64,000 nt of DNA. It comes from Flavobacteriales bacterium UBA952 (GTDB lineage: Bacteria; Bacteroidota; Bacteroidia; Flavobacteriales_D; Crocinitomicaceae). Position numbers and translations under genes: made by a program. Below, one piece after another: positions 43,788 to 53,746 of the stretch. Location: assembly GCA_905182495.1 (NCBI GenBank), contig CAJJBU010000017.1, forward strand, positions 107,901 to 171,900, given 5' to 3'. Under the pieces are notes generated by a model that saw nothing but the letters and a program-made list of their open reading frames with translations, was not told where the DNA came from and made no database searches. Every line of letters starts with the position of its first letter. Position 1 is the first letter of the stretch.

Positions 43788-45002
43788 ATGAAATACTTTG
43801 GCTCGGCACTTGTTCTTTTATCGTTTTTATTTCTGAGCTGTAGAAAGGTCAATAAGACCTGTTCTATTGCAGATTACCCGGAAGCGCCTAGTTCTGATTG
43901 GTACAGGTCCTATGAAGGCTCAGGAGAGGAAGCTCACGGCCATTTTATATTAACGTGTTCTGATGGCGGTTATCTTCAGGTTGGTGAAACGGGATTTACA
44001 CCTAATTCTGCAAAAATATTAGTGGTTAAAATCGATCAAGGTGGTGCTTTCCAATGGTCAAAGGAATTCTCAGGAGGAACAGGACACAATCTTGGTAACT
44101 CCGCATTTGAAGGAGACGATGGCTATTTTATTTGCGGTTCTTTAAACGAAAACAGTGCCATTATCAAGCTCAATAAATTAGATGGTAGTGTTGTTTTCGA
44201 AAAAACACACGACAATGGCGGAAGTGATGCGTTTGAGCATATAAGTGTGACTCAAGAAGGCATCATTGCAGTAGGGTATGTACAAGCTGAAGACAATGTG
44301 AATACTTTTTTTACAGAAGGTCAAGGGCACCTTACTTTTCTTGATTTAGAAGGAAACAAAACAAATGGGATCAACCTTGAAAACAAGATGTCTCATGCCT
44401 ATCGGATTAAAAAATTAGGTGCTGATTTTGTGATTTCTGGGCTTACAGAGGGAGCAAATGATTATGCACTTTTAAAGATTGATGCTTCAGGAAGTATTAT
44501 CTGGAATAAAACTTTTGGTGGTACCAATTCAGACCATTGTTTTGCAATGGACTTATCGGCTGATGGTGATATATTACTCTCAGGTCATACGTTATCTGGA
44601 ACTGAAAACTGGGATGCCTATACGATGAAAATTGATCCTGATGGCAATCAGCTATGGCAATCTAAAACAGGAAACCCTCGGGGCTTTGACCCCAAATACA
44701 TTCATGATGAGGTATGGGGAATAAAAGGAACTTCAGACGGTGGTTGTATTATTGTGGCTGGTACAGGCGACGAGTATAGCAATTACAAAAGACGTTGTGG
44801 AAATGATGGCGATGATTCCAATACTTGGCACGTTTATTTGGTGAAATATGATGCCAATGGGAATGTCCAATGGCAAAAGACCTATGGCGATGCTGACGGT
44901 GGAGATTGGGCAGGAGAAGATATTGATTTAACTGCTGATGGAGGAGCGATAGTTGCTGTAGATAATGGTTCTTTTGGTTTTCTTAAAATTTCGCCTTTTT
45001 AA
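43788..45002 (+). CDS. Lipoprotein with repeated beta-propeller-like motifs
   Basis: A 404-residue lipoprotein; the ATG at 43788 gives a proper signal (MKYFGSALVLLSFLFLSC) whereas an upstream GTG start at 43749 does not. The mature part has repeats of the form (S/A)DGG(Y/C/A)(I/L)xxG followed by L/V-K-I/Y-D-x-x-G-x-x-x-W-x-K-x-(F/Y)-(G/S)-G, at roughly residues 60-95, 120-150, 225-245, 265-290 and 330-395. Such units make WD-like or delta-60-type propellers in surface proteins. The function is unknown. The next gene begins 9 bases downstream. Confidence 0.65.
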   Translation: MKYFGSALVLLSFLFLSCRKVNKTCSIADYPEAPSSDWYRSYEGSGEEAHGHFILTCSDGGYLQVGETGFTPNSAKILVVKIDQGGAFQWSKEFSGGTGHNLGNSAFEGDDGYFICGSLNENSAIIKLNKLDGSVVFEKTHDNGGSDAFEHISVTQEGIIAVGYVQAEDNVNTFFTEGQGHLTFLDLEGNKTNGINLENKMSHAYRIKKLGADFVISGLTEGANDYALLKIDASGSIIWNKTFGGTNSDHCFAMDLSADGDILLSGHTLSGTENWDAYTMKIDPDGNQLWQSKTGNPRGFDPKYIHDEVWGIKGTSDGGCIIVAGTGDEYSNYKRRCGNDGDDSNTWHVYLVKYDANGNVQWQKTYGDADGGDWAGEDIDLTADGGAIVAVDNGSFGFLKISPF

Positions 45003-45011
45003 TTTTATTCA

Positions 45012-45737
45012 TTGATGACGATGAAAATCCAAAACTATTTACTTCTCCTTTTTCTGATTATTACGGTCTTATCGTTGAATGCACAAGACAAATCTGATAT
45101 AGGGTTGAATTTCTCTTCTAACTTCACTTTTAGAACGCTCAAAACGAATGATACAGACTTTCAATGGCTCATTGATTATAGAAATGAGTTCGATCAGGCC
45201 AAATTTGGCTTTAATGTTGGAGGAACATATACGTATCAGTTTGACAAAGGACTCACAATTTTGATGGGTATTCAGTATACTAGGTTTGGTAACAGAAGAA
45301 GCAATATTTTATTTCAAGGTCCAGGGATCGATGGAATAGGATCTTTTCAAAACAGCTATGGATACATTGGAGTCCCCCTTACAATGGGTTATACTTATGA
45401 TTTTAATGACAAATGGGGGCTTACGGCTGCTGTTGGAGCCATCCTAAGTGTTTTATTAGATGATCGAGGCTCATATATCATTCAGTGGTCGGATGGCACT
45501 GCAGATTCTGCTACAGATGTGAATTTTGACAACCCTTATGATTTTTATCGATTTCACCCTCTATTTAAATCAAGTATTGGTATACAATATAAGCCTAGGG
45601 GTGCTTTTTATGTGAAATTCGAGCCAACCTTTCAATATTCTTTAATACCAATAAAGGATGCGCCAGTTCATGAAAGATTATATAGTATTGGTGTAAATAT
45701 GGGGGTTCATTATATATTAGGTATTTCAAAAAAATAA
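45012..45737 (+). CDS. Outer membrane beta-barrel protein (porin/PorT-like)
   Basis: A 241-residue protein with signal peptide (LLLLFLIITVLSLNAQ) and alternating strand patterns such as FGFNVGGTYTYQF, LTILMGIQYTRFG and YGYIGVPLTMGYTYDF, ending SIGVNMGVHYILGI. This is the profile of the small Bacteroidota OMP_b-brl_2 (PorT-like) barrels of eight or so strands. It does not show the specific features of PorT itself. It is probably cotranscribed with the preceding lipoprotein gene. Confidence 0.65.
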   Translation: MMTMKIQNYLLLLFLIITVLSLNAQDKSDIGLNFSSNFTFRTLKTNDTDFQWLIDYRNEFDQAKFGFNVGGTYTYQFDKGLTILMGIQYTRFGNRRSNILFQGPGIDGIGSFQNSYGYIGVPLTMGYTYDFNDKWGLTAAVGAILSVLLDDRGSYIIQWSDGTADSATDVNFDNPYDFYRFHPLFKSSIGIQYKPRGAFYVKFEPTFQYSLIPIKDAPVHERLYSIGVNMGVHYILGISKK

Positions 45738-45783
45738 TCCTTTCCCATAAATCAAAATTCATATTTGTTTGTTGTAAAGATAT

Positions 45784-46905
45784 ATGCAAACGCCAACAAC
45801 TGATTATATAGATAATTTTCCTACCGATTGGAATTCTATTCAAGACCGAATTGAGGCCATTGATCCAATTAAATATGCAGCGACACGTAATTTTGAGAAT
45901 GGCGCATTGACCTTATTGGGGCCTTATATTTCTCGTGGTGTTATTTCTACAAAGTCTATTTTCGAGCATATCAAGTCCTTGGATTTGGAATGGAGACCAA
46001 CTGACAAACTTGTTCAAGAATTGGCTTGGAGGGATTATTGGCAGCAGGTATGGGTGGTAAAGCAAAGCCAGATTGAGTCAGACCTTAATTTTGAGCAAAA
46101 AGAGGTTTTACATTCAGGAGTGCCTGTTTCAATTTTTGAGGCAAAGACAGGTATTGAGGCCATTGACGCAGCAATAGAAAGTTTCTATAAAACCGGCTAT
46201 TTGCACAATCATATGCGCATGTATATTGCAGCAATATGCTGTAATATTGGAAAGTACCACTGGAGTGCACCAGCCAAATGGATGTATGCAAATCTACTTG
46301 ATGGTGATTTGGCAAGTAATCATCTGAGCTGGCAATGGGTCGCAGGAACGTTTTCCAATCGAAAATATGTTGCCAATCAAGAGAACATCAATAAGTACTT
46401 TCATAGTAATGCCCAGCGCAATACTTTTTTGGATGTTCCTTATGAGGCATTTAATAATCTAGAAGTTCCTGCTGAGTTAAAGCAAAGTCTCAATAGTATA
46501 ACTGAAATCAATTACCCTGAGTCCATTTCACCCCGAGAACTCGAAGAGAAGAAAACGTTGGTTTACAATTATTATAATCTTGACCCTTTGTGGTATGAAG
46601 GAGCCGATGTTCAACGTATTTTATTAATTGAACCGGCTGTTTTTGAGCGTTACCCAATCAGTCAAAAGTGTATGGACTTTGCAGTGGCGCTTTCTACTAA
46701 TATCAAGGATATTAAGATTTTTGTTGGGTCCTTTAGCGCACTTCAGATAGAATTAAAGGATTCAGAAATTGTCTTCAAAGAGCATCCGCTAAATGGCCAT
46801 TACCGCGGTGTTCAAGAGGATCGAGATTGGCTGAGCTCCGTTAAAGGCTATTTCCCGGGGTTCTTTAAGTTTTGGAATAAAGCAAAAAAGGAGCTTGTCA
46901 AGTGA
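45784..46905 (+). CDS. Photolyase-family FAD-binding protein without N-terminal antenna domain
   Basis: A 373-residue protein whose first 275 residues are the helical FAD-binding domain of the photolyase/cryptochrome family. [12 protein letters not shown] is near residue 80, [10 protein letters not shown] near residue 140, and [19 protein letters not shown] at 173-190. It keeps the flavin-site residues equivalent to E. coli D372, D374, N378 (N179), W382 (W183) and W384 (W185). The usual N-terminal alpha/beta domain is absent; instead a C-terminal segment (about 276-373, [14 protein letters not shown] ... IKIFVGSF) looks alpha/beta-like. DNA repair or signalling by light is possible. It overlaps the next photolyase gene by 4 bases. 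Confidence 0.82.
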   Translation: MQTPTTDYIDNFPTDWNSIQDRIEAIDPIKYAATRNFENGALTLLGPYISRGVISTKSIFEHIKSLDLEWRPTDKLVQELAWRDYWQQVWVVKQSQIESDLNFEQKEVLHSGVPVSIFEAKTGIEAIDAAIESFYKTGYLHNHMRMYIAAICCNIGKYHWSAPAKWMYANLLDGDLASNHLSWQWVAGTFSNRKYVANQENINKYFHSNAQRNTFLDVPYEAFNNLEVPAELKQSLNSITEINYPESISPRELEEKKTLVYNYYNLDPLWYEGADVQRILLIEPAVFERYPISQKCMDFAVALSTNIKDIKIFVGSFSALQIELKDSEIVFKEHPLNGHYRGVQEDRDWLSSVKGYFPGFFKFWNKAKKELVK

Positions 46906-48371
46906 AAGAGGAATTGAATATTGTTTGGCTCAAAAGAGATTTACGGCTTCAGGACCACCTGCCCTTTTTTGAGGCTGAACATCATTCAACATGTAATTAC
47001 CTGCCTATTTATATCATGGAGCCATCAGCCATGGATTATCCAGACTGTTCTTTAAGACATTTACAGTTTGTATACCATTCTATTTTGGAAATGAATGAGG
47101 TTTTGTCTGCCTTCAACAGAAAGGTCCACCTCCTTCATGGGGAGGCAATCGCTGTTTTCACTTTCTTAAGTGAAAAATTTGACATTCAAAATGTGTATTC
47201 CTATCAGGAGAGCGGCGTCAAAGTGACCTGGGACCGTGACAAGAATGTTTCCTCTTTATTAAAACGTAAGGGCATCAAATGGACAGAATTTCAACGTGAC
47301 GGTATTATTCGAGGTATTAAAAATAGAGTGAATTGGGATAAAAATTGGTTTGCTGCCGTGAATTCCCCCCTGATTCTCAATGAATATTCCCAGAATGAAT
47401 ATTCTGAAAAGACGCTCCCCTTTGATTTGCCGAGCTCACTTTTACAATCATTACGCGAGTATGCCGCGGGGTTCCAGAAGCCTGGAGAAAGCTATGCCAT
47501 GCGTTATATGCGTTCTTTTTGCGAGGGGAGAGGGGCAAATTATAGCCGACATATCTCCAAACCTAAAGAGAGTCGCAAATCTTGCGGACGTATTTCTCCC
47601 TATCTGGCTTGGGGTAATTTATCGGTGCGTCAGACAGTTCAATTTGTCCGAAACCATCCGAATTATGATTTCAACAAGCGCAGCTTTAACAACCACCTCA
47701 CCCGATTGAAATGGCGTTGTCATTTCATTCAAAAGTTTGAGATGGAGTGCACTTATGAAACCCATTGTGTCAATAGGGGTTATGAAACCTTGGAATATAA
47801 AAGCAATCCTATATTTCTAGAGGCTTGGAGAAATGGACAAACCGGTTTTCCTCTCGTAGATGCTTGCATGCGGTGCCTGATTGCAACGGGTTGGATCAAC
47901 TTCAGAATGCGAGCAATGCTGGTCTCTGTGTTGTGTTTTCATCTAGATTGCAATTGGAAAGAAGGGGTGTATTATTTGGCGCAACAATTTTTGGATTACG
48001 AACCGGGTATTCATTACCCTCAATTTCAGATGCAAGCAGGAACGACGGGTATAAATACCATTCGAATGTACAATCCAGTCAAACAATCTCAAGAACACGA
48101 TCCCAATGGCGTTTTTATTCGCGAATGGGTGCCCGAATTAAAAAACATCCCCGTTGAATTTATTCACGAGCCCTGGAAAATCACACCCATGGAAAAAGAA
48201 CTACATAGAATATCGAACGATTATCCTAATCCAATCGTTGACTTAACTGCTGTTGCTAAAGTTGCTAGGGATAAGATATGGGGGCACCGAAAACATGAAG
48301 ATGTCCGAGCTGATAGCAAACGAATTGTCGCATTACATACTAGAAACAATGGAAAAAAGAAAAGCCGTTAA
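46902..48371 (+). CDS. Divergent photolyase/cryptochrome
   Basis: A 489-residue protein from a GTG start, with an N-terminal alpha/beta antenna domain ([16 protein letters not shown]) and a C-terminal FAD domain. It has [15 protein letters not shown] near residue 312, NP at [13 protein letters not shown] near residue 388, and EWVPEL. The active-site stretch reads D365-YEPGI-H371-YPQ-F375-Q-M377. Compared with E. coli photolyase, the flavin-proximal Asn378 is His, and Trp382 and Trp384 of the electron path are Phe and Met. Also HNR is replaced by NFR near residue 334. It is thus a divergent member whose repair specificity cannot be assigned. It overlaps its neighbours by 4 and 23 bases. Confidence 0.85.
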   Translation: MKEELNIVWLKRDLRLQDHLPFFEAEHHSTCNYLPIYIMEPSAMDYPDCSLRHLQFVYHSILEMNEVLSAFNRKVHLLHGEAIAVFTFLSEKFDIQNVYSYQESGVKVTWDRDKNVSSLLKRKGIKWTEFQRDGIIRGIKNRVNWDKNWFAAVNSPLILNEYSQNEYSEKTLPFDLPSSLLQSLREYAAGFQKPGESYAMRYMRSFCEGRGANYSRHISKPKESRKSCGRISPYLAWGNLSVRQTVQFVRNHPNYDFNKRSFNNHLTRLKWRCHFIQKFEMECTYETHCVNRGYETLEYKSNPIFLEAWRNGQTGFPLVDACMRCLIATGWINFRMRAMLVSVLCFHLDCNWKEGVYYLAQQFLDYEPGIHYPQFQMQAGTTGINTIRMYNPVKQSQEHDPNGVFIREWVPELKNIPVEFIHEPWKITPMEKELHRISNDYPNPIVDLTAVAKVARDKIWGHRKHEDVRADSKRIVALHTRNNGKKKSR

Positions 48372-49842
48372 CCTCATATTTCCGCACCAGCTTTTTGAGA
48401 AAAGCAAGCTGATTGATAACGGATGTGATATTTATCTGGTCGAAGAGCATTTGTATTTTCGGCAATACAAGTTTCACAAGCAGAAAATAGCCTTTCATAG
48501 AGCATCTATGATGGCCTATCAGGATTTCTTGAAATCACAAAACGCGACCGTTTATTACATTGAAGCATCTGCGAAAACAAGTGATATTAGGGGCTTAATG
48601 GATAGGTTGTTGTCCTCTGGTATTGAGCAGGTAAATTTCTATGACCCGGTTGACAATTGGCTATCGAAAAGGATGACTATGTTTTCTGATCACATACGCT
48701 TAAACATGCATGAGACGCCTTACTTCATCAATACAAATGAGGATTTAAGCACCTTCTTTAGGTCTGATAAAAAGTCTTTTTTCCAAACAACTTTCTACAA
48801 GCAGCAGCGTTTAAAACACAATGTTTTGATGGAAAAAGATGGCAGTCCAAGAGGAGGGAAGTGGACCTATGACATCGATAATAGGAAAAAATACCCGAAA
48901 GCAAAGATACCGCCGGCGATTGAATTTCCGATGTCAAACGCATACTGGGAGGAAGCTTTGCAGTATGTTGAAACACATTTTATGGACTATCCCGGCGCGC
49001 TTAAGTCCGAGCGTATTTATCCAATCACCTTTGAGGAAACAAGCATATGGCTTGAGCGTTTTTTACACGAGCGTTTTGAGGAGTTTGGAATCTATGAAGA
49101 TGCCATAGTAAAAGATGCGATCTTTTTAAACCATAGTTTGTTGTCGCCCCTTATGAATGCAGGATTAATTTCACCACGACAAGTCATCAGCCAAAGTGTT
49201 TTACATGCACAAAAGCATAACATTTCTTTAAATTCTTTGGAAGGGTTCATAAGACAAATTATGGGGTGGAGAGAATTTATTCGTGGGATGTATAGCTGCA
49301 AAGGAAGCTACTCTCGAACGCAAAATTTCTGGGGTTTTGAACGTAAAATACCGAAGAGCTTTTATGATGGCACGACGGGAATTGAACCTGTAGACGATAC
49401 CATTAAAAAAGTTTTAAAAACAGGATACTGCCACCACATCGAGCGTCTAATGGTCCTTGGAAACTTTATGCTTTTGTGCGAATTTCATCCCGATGAGGTG
49501 TATCGTTGGTTCATGGAATTGTTTATCGATGCCTATGACTGGGTCATGGTTCCCAATGTATACGGGATGAGTCAATTTGCTGATGGCGGAACATTTGCTA
49601 CGAAACCATACATTAGCGGGTCTAACTATATTAAAAAAATGAGCAATTATGGAAATGGTCCTTGGACTGAGATCTGGGACGGCTTGTTTTGGCAGTTCAT
49701 TTCTGTAAATCAAGATTTTTTCCTCAAAAATCCGAGAATGTCAATGATGGTACATTCTTTTAACCGAATGTCAGCGGAGAAGAAAGAGAAGCATTTAGAG
49801 GCTGCTGATCGCTTTCTGAAGAAATTAGATGAGGTAGACTAA
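48349..49842 (+). CDS. FeS-BCP/PhrB-like photolyase family protein lacking cluster cysteines
   Basis: A 497-residue protein starting at the ATG at 48349 ([17 protein letters not shown]); an upstream in-frame start would add 32 residues inside the previous gene. The order of motifs LIFPHQL, LRHNVLM-like lysine region, [43 protein letters not shown] and [17 protein letters not shown] is that of bacterial (6-4) photolyases (FeS-BCP). Those carry a [4Fe-4S] cluster on four Cys; here the MSNYC..C..C region reads [18 protein letters not shown] (431 on) and the first Cys site is also changed (GIEPVDD), so the cluster should be absent. Its stop overlaps that of convergent sufD. Confidence 0.85.
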   Translation: MEKRKAVNLIFPHQLFEKSKLIDNGCDIYLVEEHLYFRQYKFHKQKIAFHRASMMAYQDFLKSQNATVYYIEASAKTSDIRGLMDRLLSSGIEQVNFYDPVDNWLSKRMTMFSDHIRLNMHETPYFINTNEDLSTFFRSDKKSFFQTTFYKQQRLKHNVLMEKDGSPRGGKWTYDIDNRKKYPKAKIPPAIEFPMSNAYWEEALQYVETHFMDYPGALKSERIYPITFEETSIWLERFLHERFEEFGIYEDAIVKDAIFLNHSLLSPLMNAGLISPRQVISQSVLHAQKHNISLNSLEGFIRQIMGWREFIRGMYSCKGSYSRTQNFWGFERKIPKSFYDGTTGIEPVDDTIKKVLKTGYCHHIERLMVLGNFMLLCEFHPDEVYRWFMELFIDAYDWVMVPNVYGMSQFADGGTFATKPYISGSNYIKKMSNYGNGPWTEIWDGLFWQFISVNQDFFLKNPRMSMMVHSFNRMSAEKKEKHLEAADRFLKKLDEVD

Positions 49843-51059
49843 GCGGTAAAATGCAGTTCAATTTGCCCCTCAACATAGGAGCGAACTTCTTCGTGATCAA
49901 TCTCTTCCAAAACCTCACCTAAGAATGCTTTCACCAAAAGCTCTTTGGCCGCTTTTTCTGACAAACCTCTTGAGCGAAGGTAAAAGACGGCTTCATCATC
50001 TAACTGACCTGTTGTAGAACCGTGAGAACACTTAACATCATCTGCATAGATCTCTAATTCAGGTTTCGAGTTGACCGTACCTGTTTCACTTAGTAAGATG
50101 TTTGCATTTGACTGAAATGCATTGATCTTTTGAGCGTCTTTACGCACAAATACTTTCCCATTGAATACATTGGTGGCAAAGCCATCAACAACGCCTTTAT
50201 AGAGTTCTTTTGAGTAGCAATGCGCCACCTCATGATCAACTGTTGTGTGGTTGTCGCAGTGAGACTTGCCTTTCAAGGTATAGGCACCATTCATATACGT
50301 TTCGCAATTGTTCCCTTTTACCTTGATGTAGAGGTCGTTTCTTGTCATTTTCCCGGACAAACAAAAGGTATTGATCGTAAATGTACTATTGGCCGACTGA
50401 TTCACATATTCTCTTTGTAAGTCAAAAGCATTAACACCATTCTTTTGAATTTTATGAATCGTCAAGTTTGCATTTTCTTCAACATCAATGAAGGAGGACA
50501 CATTGGAAAAACTTGCGTTTTCTGTTGTGCCTTGATAATTCAAGATTACAGTACCTTTGCAGCCTTTTTTACATCTTATGAAGAGCCGTGGAAAGGATTG
50601 TGTATTTATGCTGTTTTCAAAAACCAACTCTAGCTCTTTTGTTTTGCCTCCTGATGAAAACTCAATTTCAATGGCAGCTGTGCAATGCAGAACATTTAGG
50701 GCATCCATGACACCCGACCCCACAACTTCTGGAAGCGTTTTATCTGACCAATTGGTTCTGACGCCTTCAATGGTTTTAGTTGAGTCAATGACAACGCCAT
50801 TTTTAATCAAAAGCCTATTAGACCCCTCAGAGATAAAAGGGTTTTCTAATATTTCATTCGCCATGTCTTTATCGAATGAAAGTTTTTTTAGACCATTAAG
50901 ATTCGTGTATTTCCAATTTTCATCTTTGCGAGTTGGTAAATCTTTTTCTTCAAGAACAGAACGTGTTTTTTTCAATAGACCTTCTGAAAAAGGCAAGCTT
51001 GTAGGAGAAAATATTTCTCTCAAGGTCTGAAGTTTATTTTTTTTAAGAACGTCTTCCAT
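49839..51059 (-). CDS. sufD: Fe-S cluster assembly protein SufD
   Basis: A 406-residue SufB/SufD-family protein. The N-terminal helical part (GLLKKTRSVLEEKDLPTRKDENWKYTNL) precedes the right-handed beta-helix, and the C-terminal core has HCYSKELYKGV, KDAQKINAFQSNANILLSE and KCSHGSTTGQLDDEAVFYLRSRGL, with the conserved Cys-His pair near residue 345. SufD joins SufB and SufC in the scaffold complex. It is the last gene of the suf operon and abuts sufC by one base. sufS and sufE do not follow; the convergent photolyase gene is next. Confidence 0.95.
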   Translation of the reverse strand: MEDVLKKNKLQTLREIFSPTSLPFSEGLLKKTRSVLEEKDLPTRKDENWKYTNLNGLKKLSFDKDMANEILENPFISEGSNRLLIKNGVVIDSTKTIEGVRTNWSDKTLPEVVGSGVMDALNVLHCTAAIEIEFSSGGKTKELELVFENSINTQSFPRLFIRCKKGCKGTVILNYQGTTENASFSNVSSFIDVEENANLTIHKIQKNGVNAFDLQREYVNQSANSTFTINTFCLSGKMTRNDLYIKVKGNNCETYMNGAYTLKGKSHCDNHTTVDHEVAHCYSKELYKGVVDGFATNVFNGKVFVRKDAQKINAFQSNANILLSETGTVNSKPELEIYADDVKCSHGSTTGQLDDEAVFYLRSRGLSEKAAKELLVKAFLGEVLEEIDHEEVRSYVEGQIELHFTA

Positions 51060-51060
51060 G

Positions 51061-51816
51061 TTAGCTAACTTGCATTTCTTCTTTAATCCAATCGTATCCT
51101 TTTTCCTCTAACTCAAGTGCGAGTTCTTTCCCTCCTGTTTTGACGATCTTCCCATCGTAAAGGACGTGCACAAAGTCAGGAACGATATGGTCCAATAGTC
51201 TTTGGTAATGCGTAATTACAATGGATGCGTTTTCAGGAGACTTTAGAGAATTCACTCCTTTGGCAACAATCCTCAAGGCATCAATGTCTAGACCTGAATC
51301 CGTTTCGTCTAAAACAGCCAATTTTGGATTTAGCATGGCCATTTGAAATATCTCATTTCGCTTTTTCTCTCCACCAGAGAAACCTTCGTTTACAGAGCGA
51401 GAAGCGAGTTTACTATCTAATTCAACAATTTTTGATTTTTCACGAACGAGTGCCATAAATTCTTTCGCGGTGATAGGATCTTCACCTTTAGCTTCTCTGA
51501 TTTCGTTCAGTGCAGTTCTAAGAAAATTGACATTTGAAACCCCTGGTATTTCAACTGGATATTGAAAAGCCAAAAAGAGCCCCTCTCTTGCTCTTTCTTC
51601 TGTAGAAAGAGCAAGAAGATCTACTCCATCAAAAGTGATGTCTCCTGCAGTAATTTCATATTCTTCACGCCCCGCTAGAATATTTGCAAGCGTGCTTTTT
51701 CCGGCTCCATTAGGTCCCATAATCGCATGTACCTCTCCTGCGTTTACATTTAAGGTAAGGCCTTTTAATATTTCCTTTCCTTCAATATTCGCATGTAAAT
51801 TTTTTATTTCAATCAT
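51061..51816 (-). CDS. sufC: Fe-S assembly ATPase SufC
   Basis: A 251-residue ABC-type ATPase. Walker A is GPNGAGKST near residue 35, the signature is FSGGEKKR near residue 145, and Walker B with the catalytic Glu is LAVLDETDSGLD near residue 166; the H-loop His is in IVITHYQRLL near residue 200. The Suf-type DSGLDIDALRIV is present. ATP hydrolysis by SufC drives cluster assembly on SufB-SufD. It lies 10 bases after sufB. Confidence 0.97.
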   Translation of the reverse strand: MIEIKNLHANIEGKEILKGLTLNVNAGEVHAIMGPNGAGKSTLANILAGREEYEITAGDITFDGVDLLALSTEERAREGLFLAFQYPVEIPGVSNVNFLRTALNEIREAKGEDPITAKEFMALVREKSKIVELDSKLASRSVNEGFSGGEKKRNEIFQMAMLNPKLAVLDETDSGLDIDALRIVAKGVNSLKSPENASIVITHYQRLLDHIVPDFVHVLYDGKIVKTGGKELALELEEKGYDWIKEEMQVS

Positions 51817-51826
51817 ATATATTGAT

Positions 51827-53275
51827 TTATCCTACAGAGCCTTCAAGGCTTATAGCTAATAATTTTTGTGCTTCAACAGCAAATTCCATAGGTAATTGAT
51901 TCAACACTTCTTTACAATATCCATTTACAATAAGGCTTATGGCTTTTTCTTCAGAGATCCCCCTTTGCTTACAATAAAACAACTGATCCTCTCCGATTTT
52001 GGAGGTGGTTGCTTCGTGCTCGATTTGTGCACTTGGGTTTTTACATTCGATATATGGGAAGGTATGAGCGCCACAATGATCTGTCATTAATAAAGAGTCA
52101 CATTGAGAGAAATTCCTTGCCTTGTGGGCGTTTTTATGGATTTGAACCAAACCACGGTATGAATTCTGAGAGTTTCCAGCAGAAATACCTTTTGAGATAA
52201 TCGTGCTTTTTGTATTTTTCCCCAAGTGGATCATTTTTGTACCTGTATCCGCTTGTTGATAGTTATTGGTTACGGCAACTGAATAAAACTCACCTACAGA
52301 ATGGTCTCCTTTTAGGATACAGGAAGGATATTTCCACGTCACTGCTGACCCTGTTTCTACTTGCGTCCAAGAAATCTTTGCATTCGTTTCGCAGAGACCT
52401 CTTTTAGTTACAAAATTGAATATACCACCCACGCCATTTTTATCGCCAGGATACCAGTTTTGGACGGTCGAATATTTGATTTCGGCATCTTTAAGAGCTT
52501 TGAGTTCTACAACTGCGGCATGAAGCTGATTCTCGTCTCTTTGCGGGGCTGTGCAGCCTTCTAGGTAGGAGACATAGGAACCTTCATCTGCAATTACCAA
52601 GGTTCTTTCAAACTGACCAGTTCCCTCAGCATTGATTCTAAAATAGGTAGACAATTCCATTGGGCAACGCACTCCCTTAGGAATATAGCAAAAGGAACCG
52701 TCGGTAAAAACGGCTGCGTTCAATGCAGCATAAAAATTATCTGTGTGAGGGACAATAGATCCCATATGTTCGCGAACCAATTCTGGGTAATCTTGAACGG
52801 CTTCAGAAAAGGAGCAAAATATAATCCCCAATTCTTTTAGTTTCGATTTAAATGATGTTGCAACAGAGACAGAATCCATGACAAAGTCTACAGCGACTCC
52901 AGTCAGTTTTTTTTGCTCCTCCAACGATATACCAAGTTTGGCCATCGTTTCTTTCATCTCTGGGTCAACATCGTCCCAAGATTCATATTTTTTAGATTGT
53001 TTTGGAGCAGCAAAGTAGGTGATATTTTGAAAGTCTGGTTTTTTATAGCGAACATGTGCCCATTCTGGCTCAGTCATCTTTTGCCATGCTTCAAATGCAG
53101 TTAAGCGATATTCTAAAAGCCATTCAGGCTCATCTTTTTTAGCGGATATTAAGCGAATAATGCCTTCATCTAAACCTTTACGGATCGTCTCGGTCTCAAC
53201 ATCTGTTACAAAACCAAATTTATAATCCTGGTTTTCTAAATCCTTTGCTAATTCATTTTCTGTATACTGTGCCAT
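51827..53275 (-). CDS. sufB: Fe-S cluster scaffold SufB
   Basis: A 482-residue SufB, with the family stretch [25 protein letters not shown] region near residue 127, [18 protein letters not shown] near residue 200, [22 protein letters not shown] with its conserved Cys near residue 240, and the C-terminal [19 protein letters not shown] near residue 393-415, which carries the cysteine and histidine used in cluster assembly. It is the second gene of the operon, 19 bases after the sufA-like gene. Confidence 0.97.
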   Translation of the reverse strand: MAQYTENELAKDLENQDYKFGFVTDVETETIRKGLDEGIIRLISAKKDEPEWLLEYRLTAFEAWQKMTEPEWAHVRYKKPDFQNITYFAAPKQSKKYESWDDVDPEMKETMAKLGISLEEQKKLTGVAVDFVMDSVSVATSFKSKLKELGIIFCSFSEAVQDYPELVREHMGSIVPHTDNFYAALNAAVFTDGSFCYIPKGVRCPMELSTYFRINAEGTGQFERTLVIADEGSYVSYLEGCTAPQRDENQLHAAVVELKALKDAEIKYSTVQNWYPGDKNGVGGIFNFVTKRGLCETNAKISWTQVETGSAVTWKYPSCILKGDHSVGEFYSVAVTNNYQQADTGTKMIHLGKNTKSTIISKGISAGNSQNSYRGLVQIHKNAHKARNFSQCDSLLMTDHCGAHTFPYIECKNPSAQIEHEATTSKIGEDQLFYCKQRGISEEKAISLIVNGYCKEVLNQLPMEFAVEAQKLLAISLEGSVG

Positions 53276-53294
53276 TTAGGTAATCTAATCTTAT

Positions 53295-53618
53295 TTATAC
53301 TGAAAAGGATTCGCCGCAACCACATGTCCGATCGGCATTTGGATTTTTAAACACAAAGCCTTTTCCGTTCAATCCACCGGAGAAATCTAAAATAGTACCG
53401 AGCAGATATAAATAGCTTTTCTTGTCTACGACAACTTCTATTCCATTGTCTTCAAAGGTTGAATCCCCTTCCTTTCTTTCATTGTCAAAAGTGAGCTGAT
53501 ACATTAAACCTGAACAACCCCCGCCTTCGACACCGACACGAATAAAATAGCCGTCTTTACCATCATCTTCCATAAGGCGGATGGCTTGTTTTTTTGCTGA
53601 CTCTGTTACCGTAATCAT
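53295..53618 (-). CDS. A-type iron-sulfur carrier (SufA/IscA-like)
   Basis: A 107-residue A-type carrier with the three conserved cysteines: GGGCSGLMYQL near residue 33 and the C-terminal C-G-C in TCGCGESFSV. Such proteins pass clusters from the Suf scaffold to targets. It is the first gene of the suf operon and has its own strong promoter. Whether it is SufA, ErpA or IscA by descent cannot be told, so no symbol is given. Confidence 0.93.
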   Translation of the reverse strand: MITVTESAKKQAIRLMEDDGKDGYFIRVGVEGGGCSGLMYQLTFDNERKEGDSTFEDNGIEVVVDKKSYLYLLGTILDFSGGLNGKGFVFKNPNADRTCGCGESFSV

Positions 53619-53661
53619 CTGTTTTTATTTAGATTAATTATAAATAGTGAAAAGTGGACTA

Positions 53662-53692
53662 CAAAAATACGACATTTTCTTCATTACGACAA
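53662..53692 (-). promoter_or_regulatory. Promoter of the suf operon (TTG-N20-TATTTTTG)
   Basis: On the minus strand TTG (53692-53690) and TATTTTTG (53669-53662) are 20 bases apart. The first gene starts 43 bases downstream, leaving an AT-rich leader without an obvious structure. Confidence 0.65.
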
Positions 53693-53746
53693 GCCGAAAC
53701 ATACTAATGATAATAAACAAAAAGGAATAGAACTTGTTTGTTTTTT

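Noticed and set aside
48253..48348. Upstream start for the third photolyase gene
   Set aside because: It would overlap the previous gene by 119 bases and adds residues unrelated to the family; the ATG at 48349 opens with the family motif.
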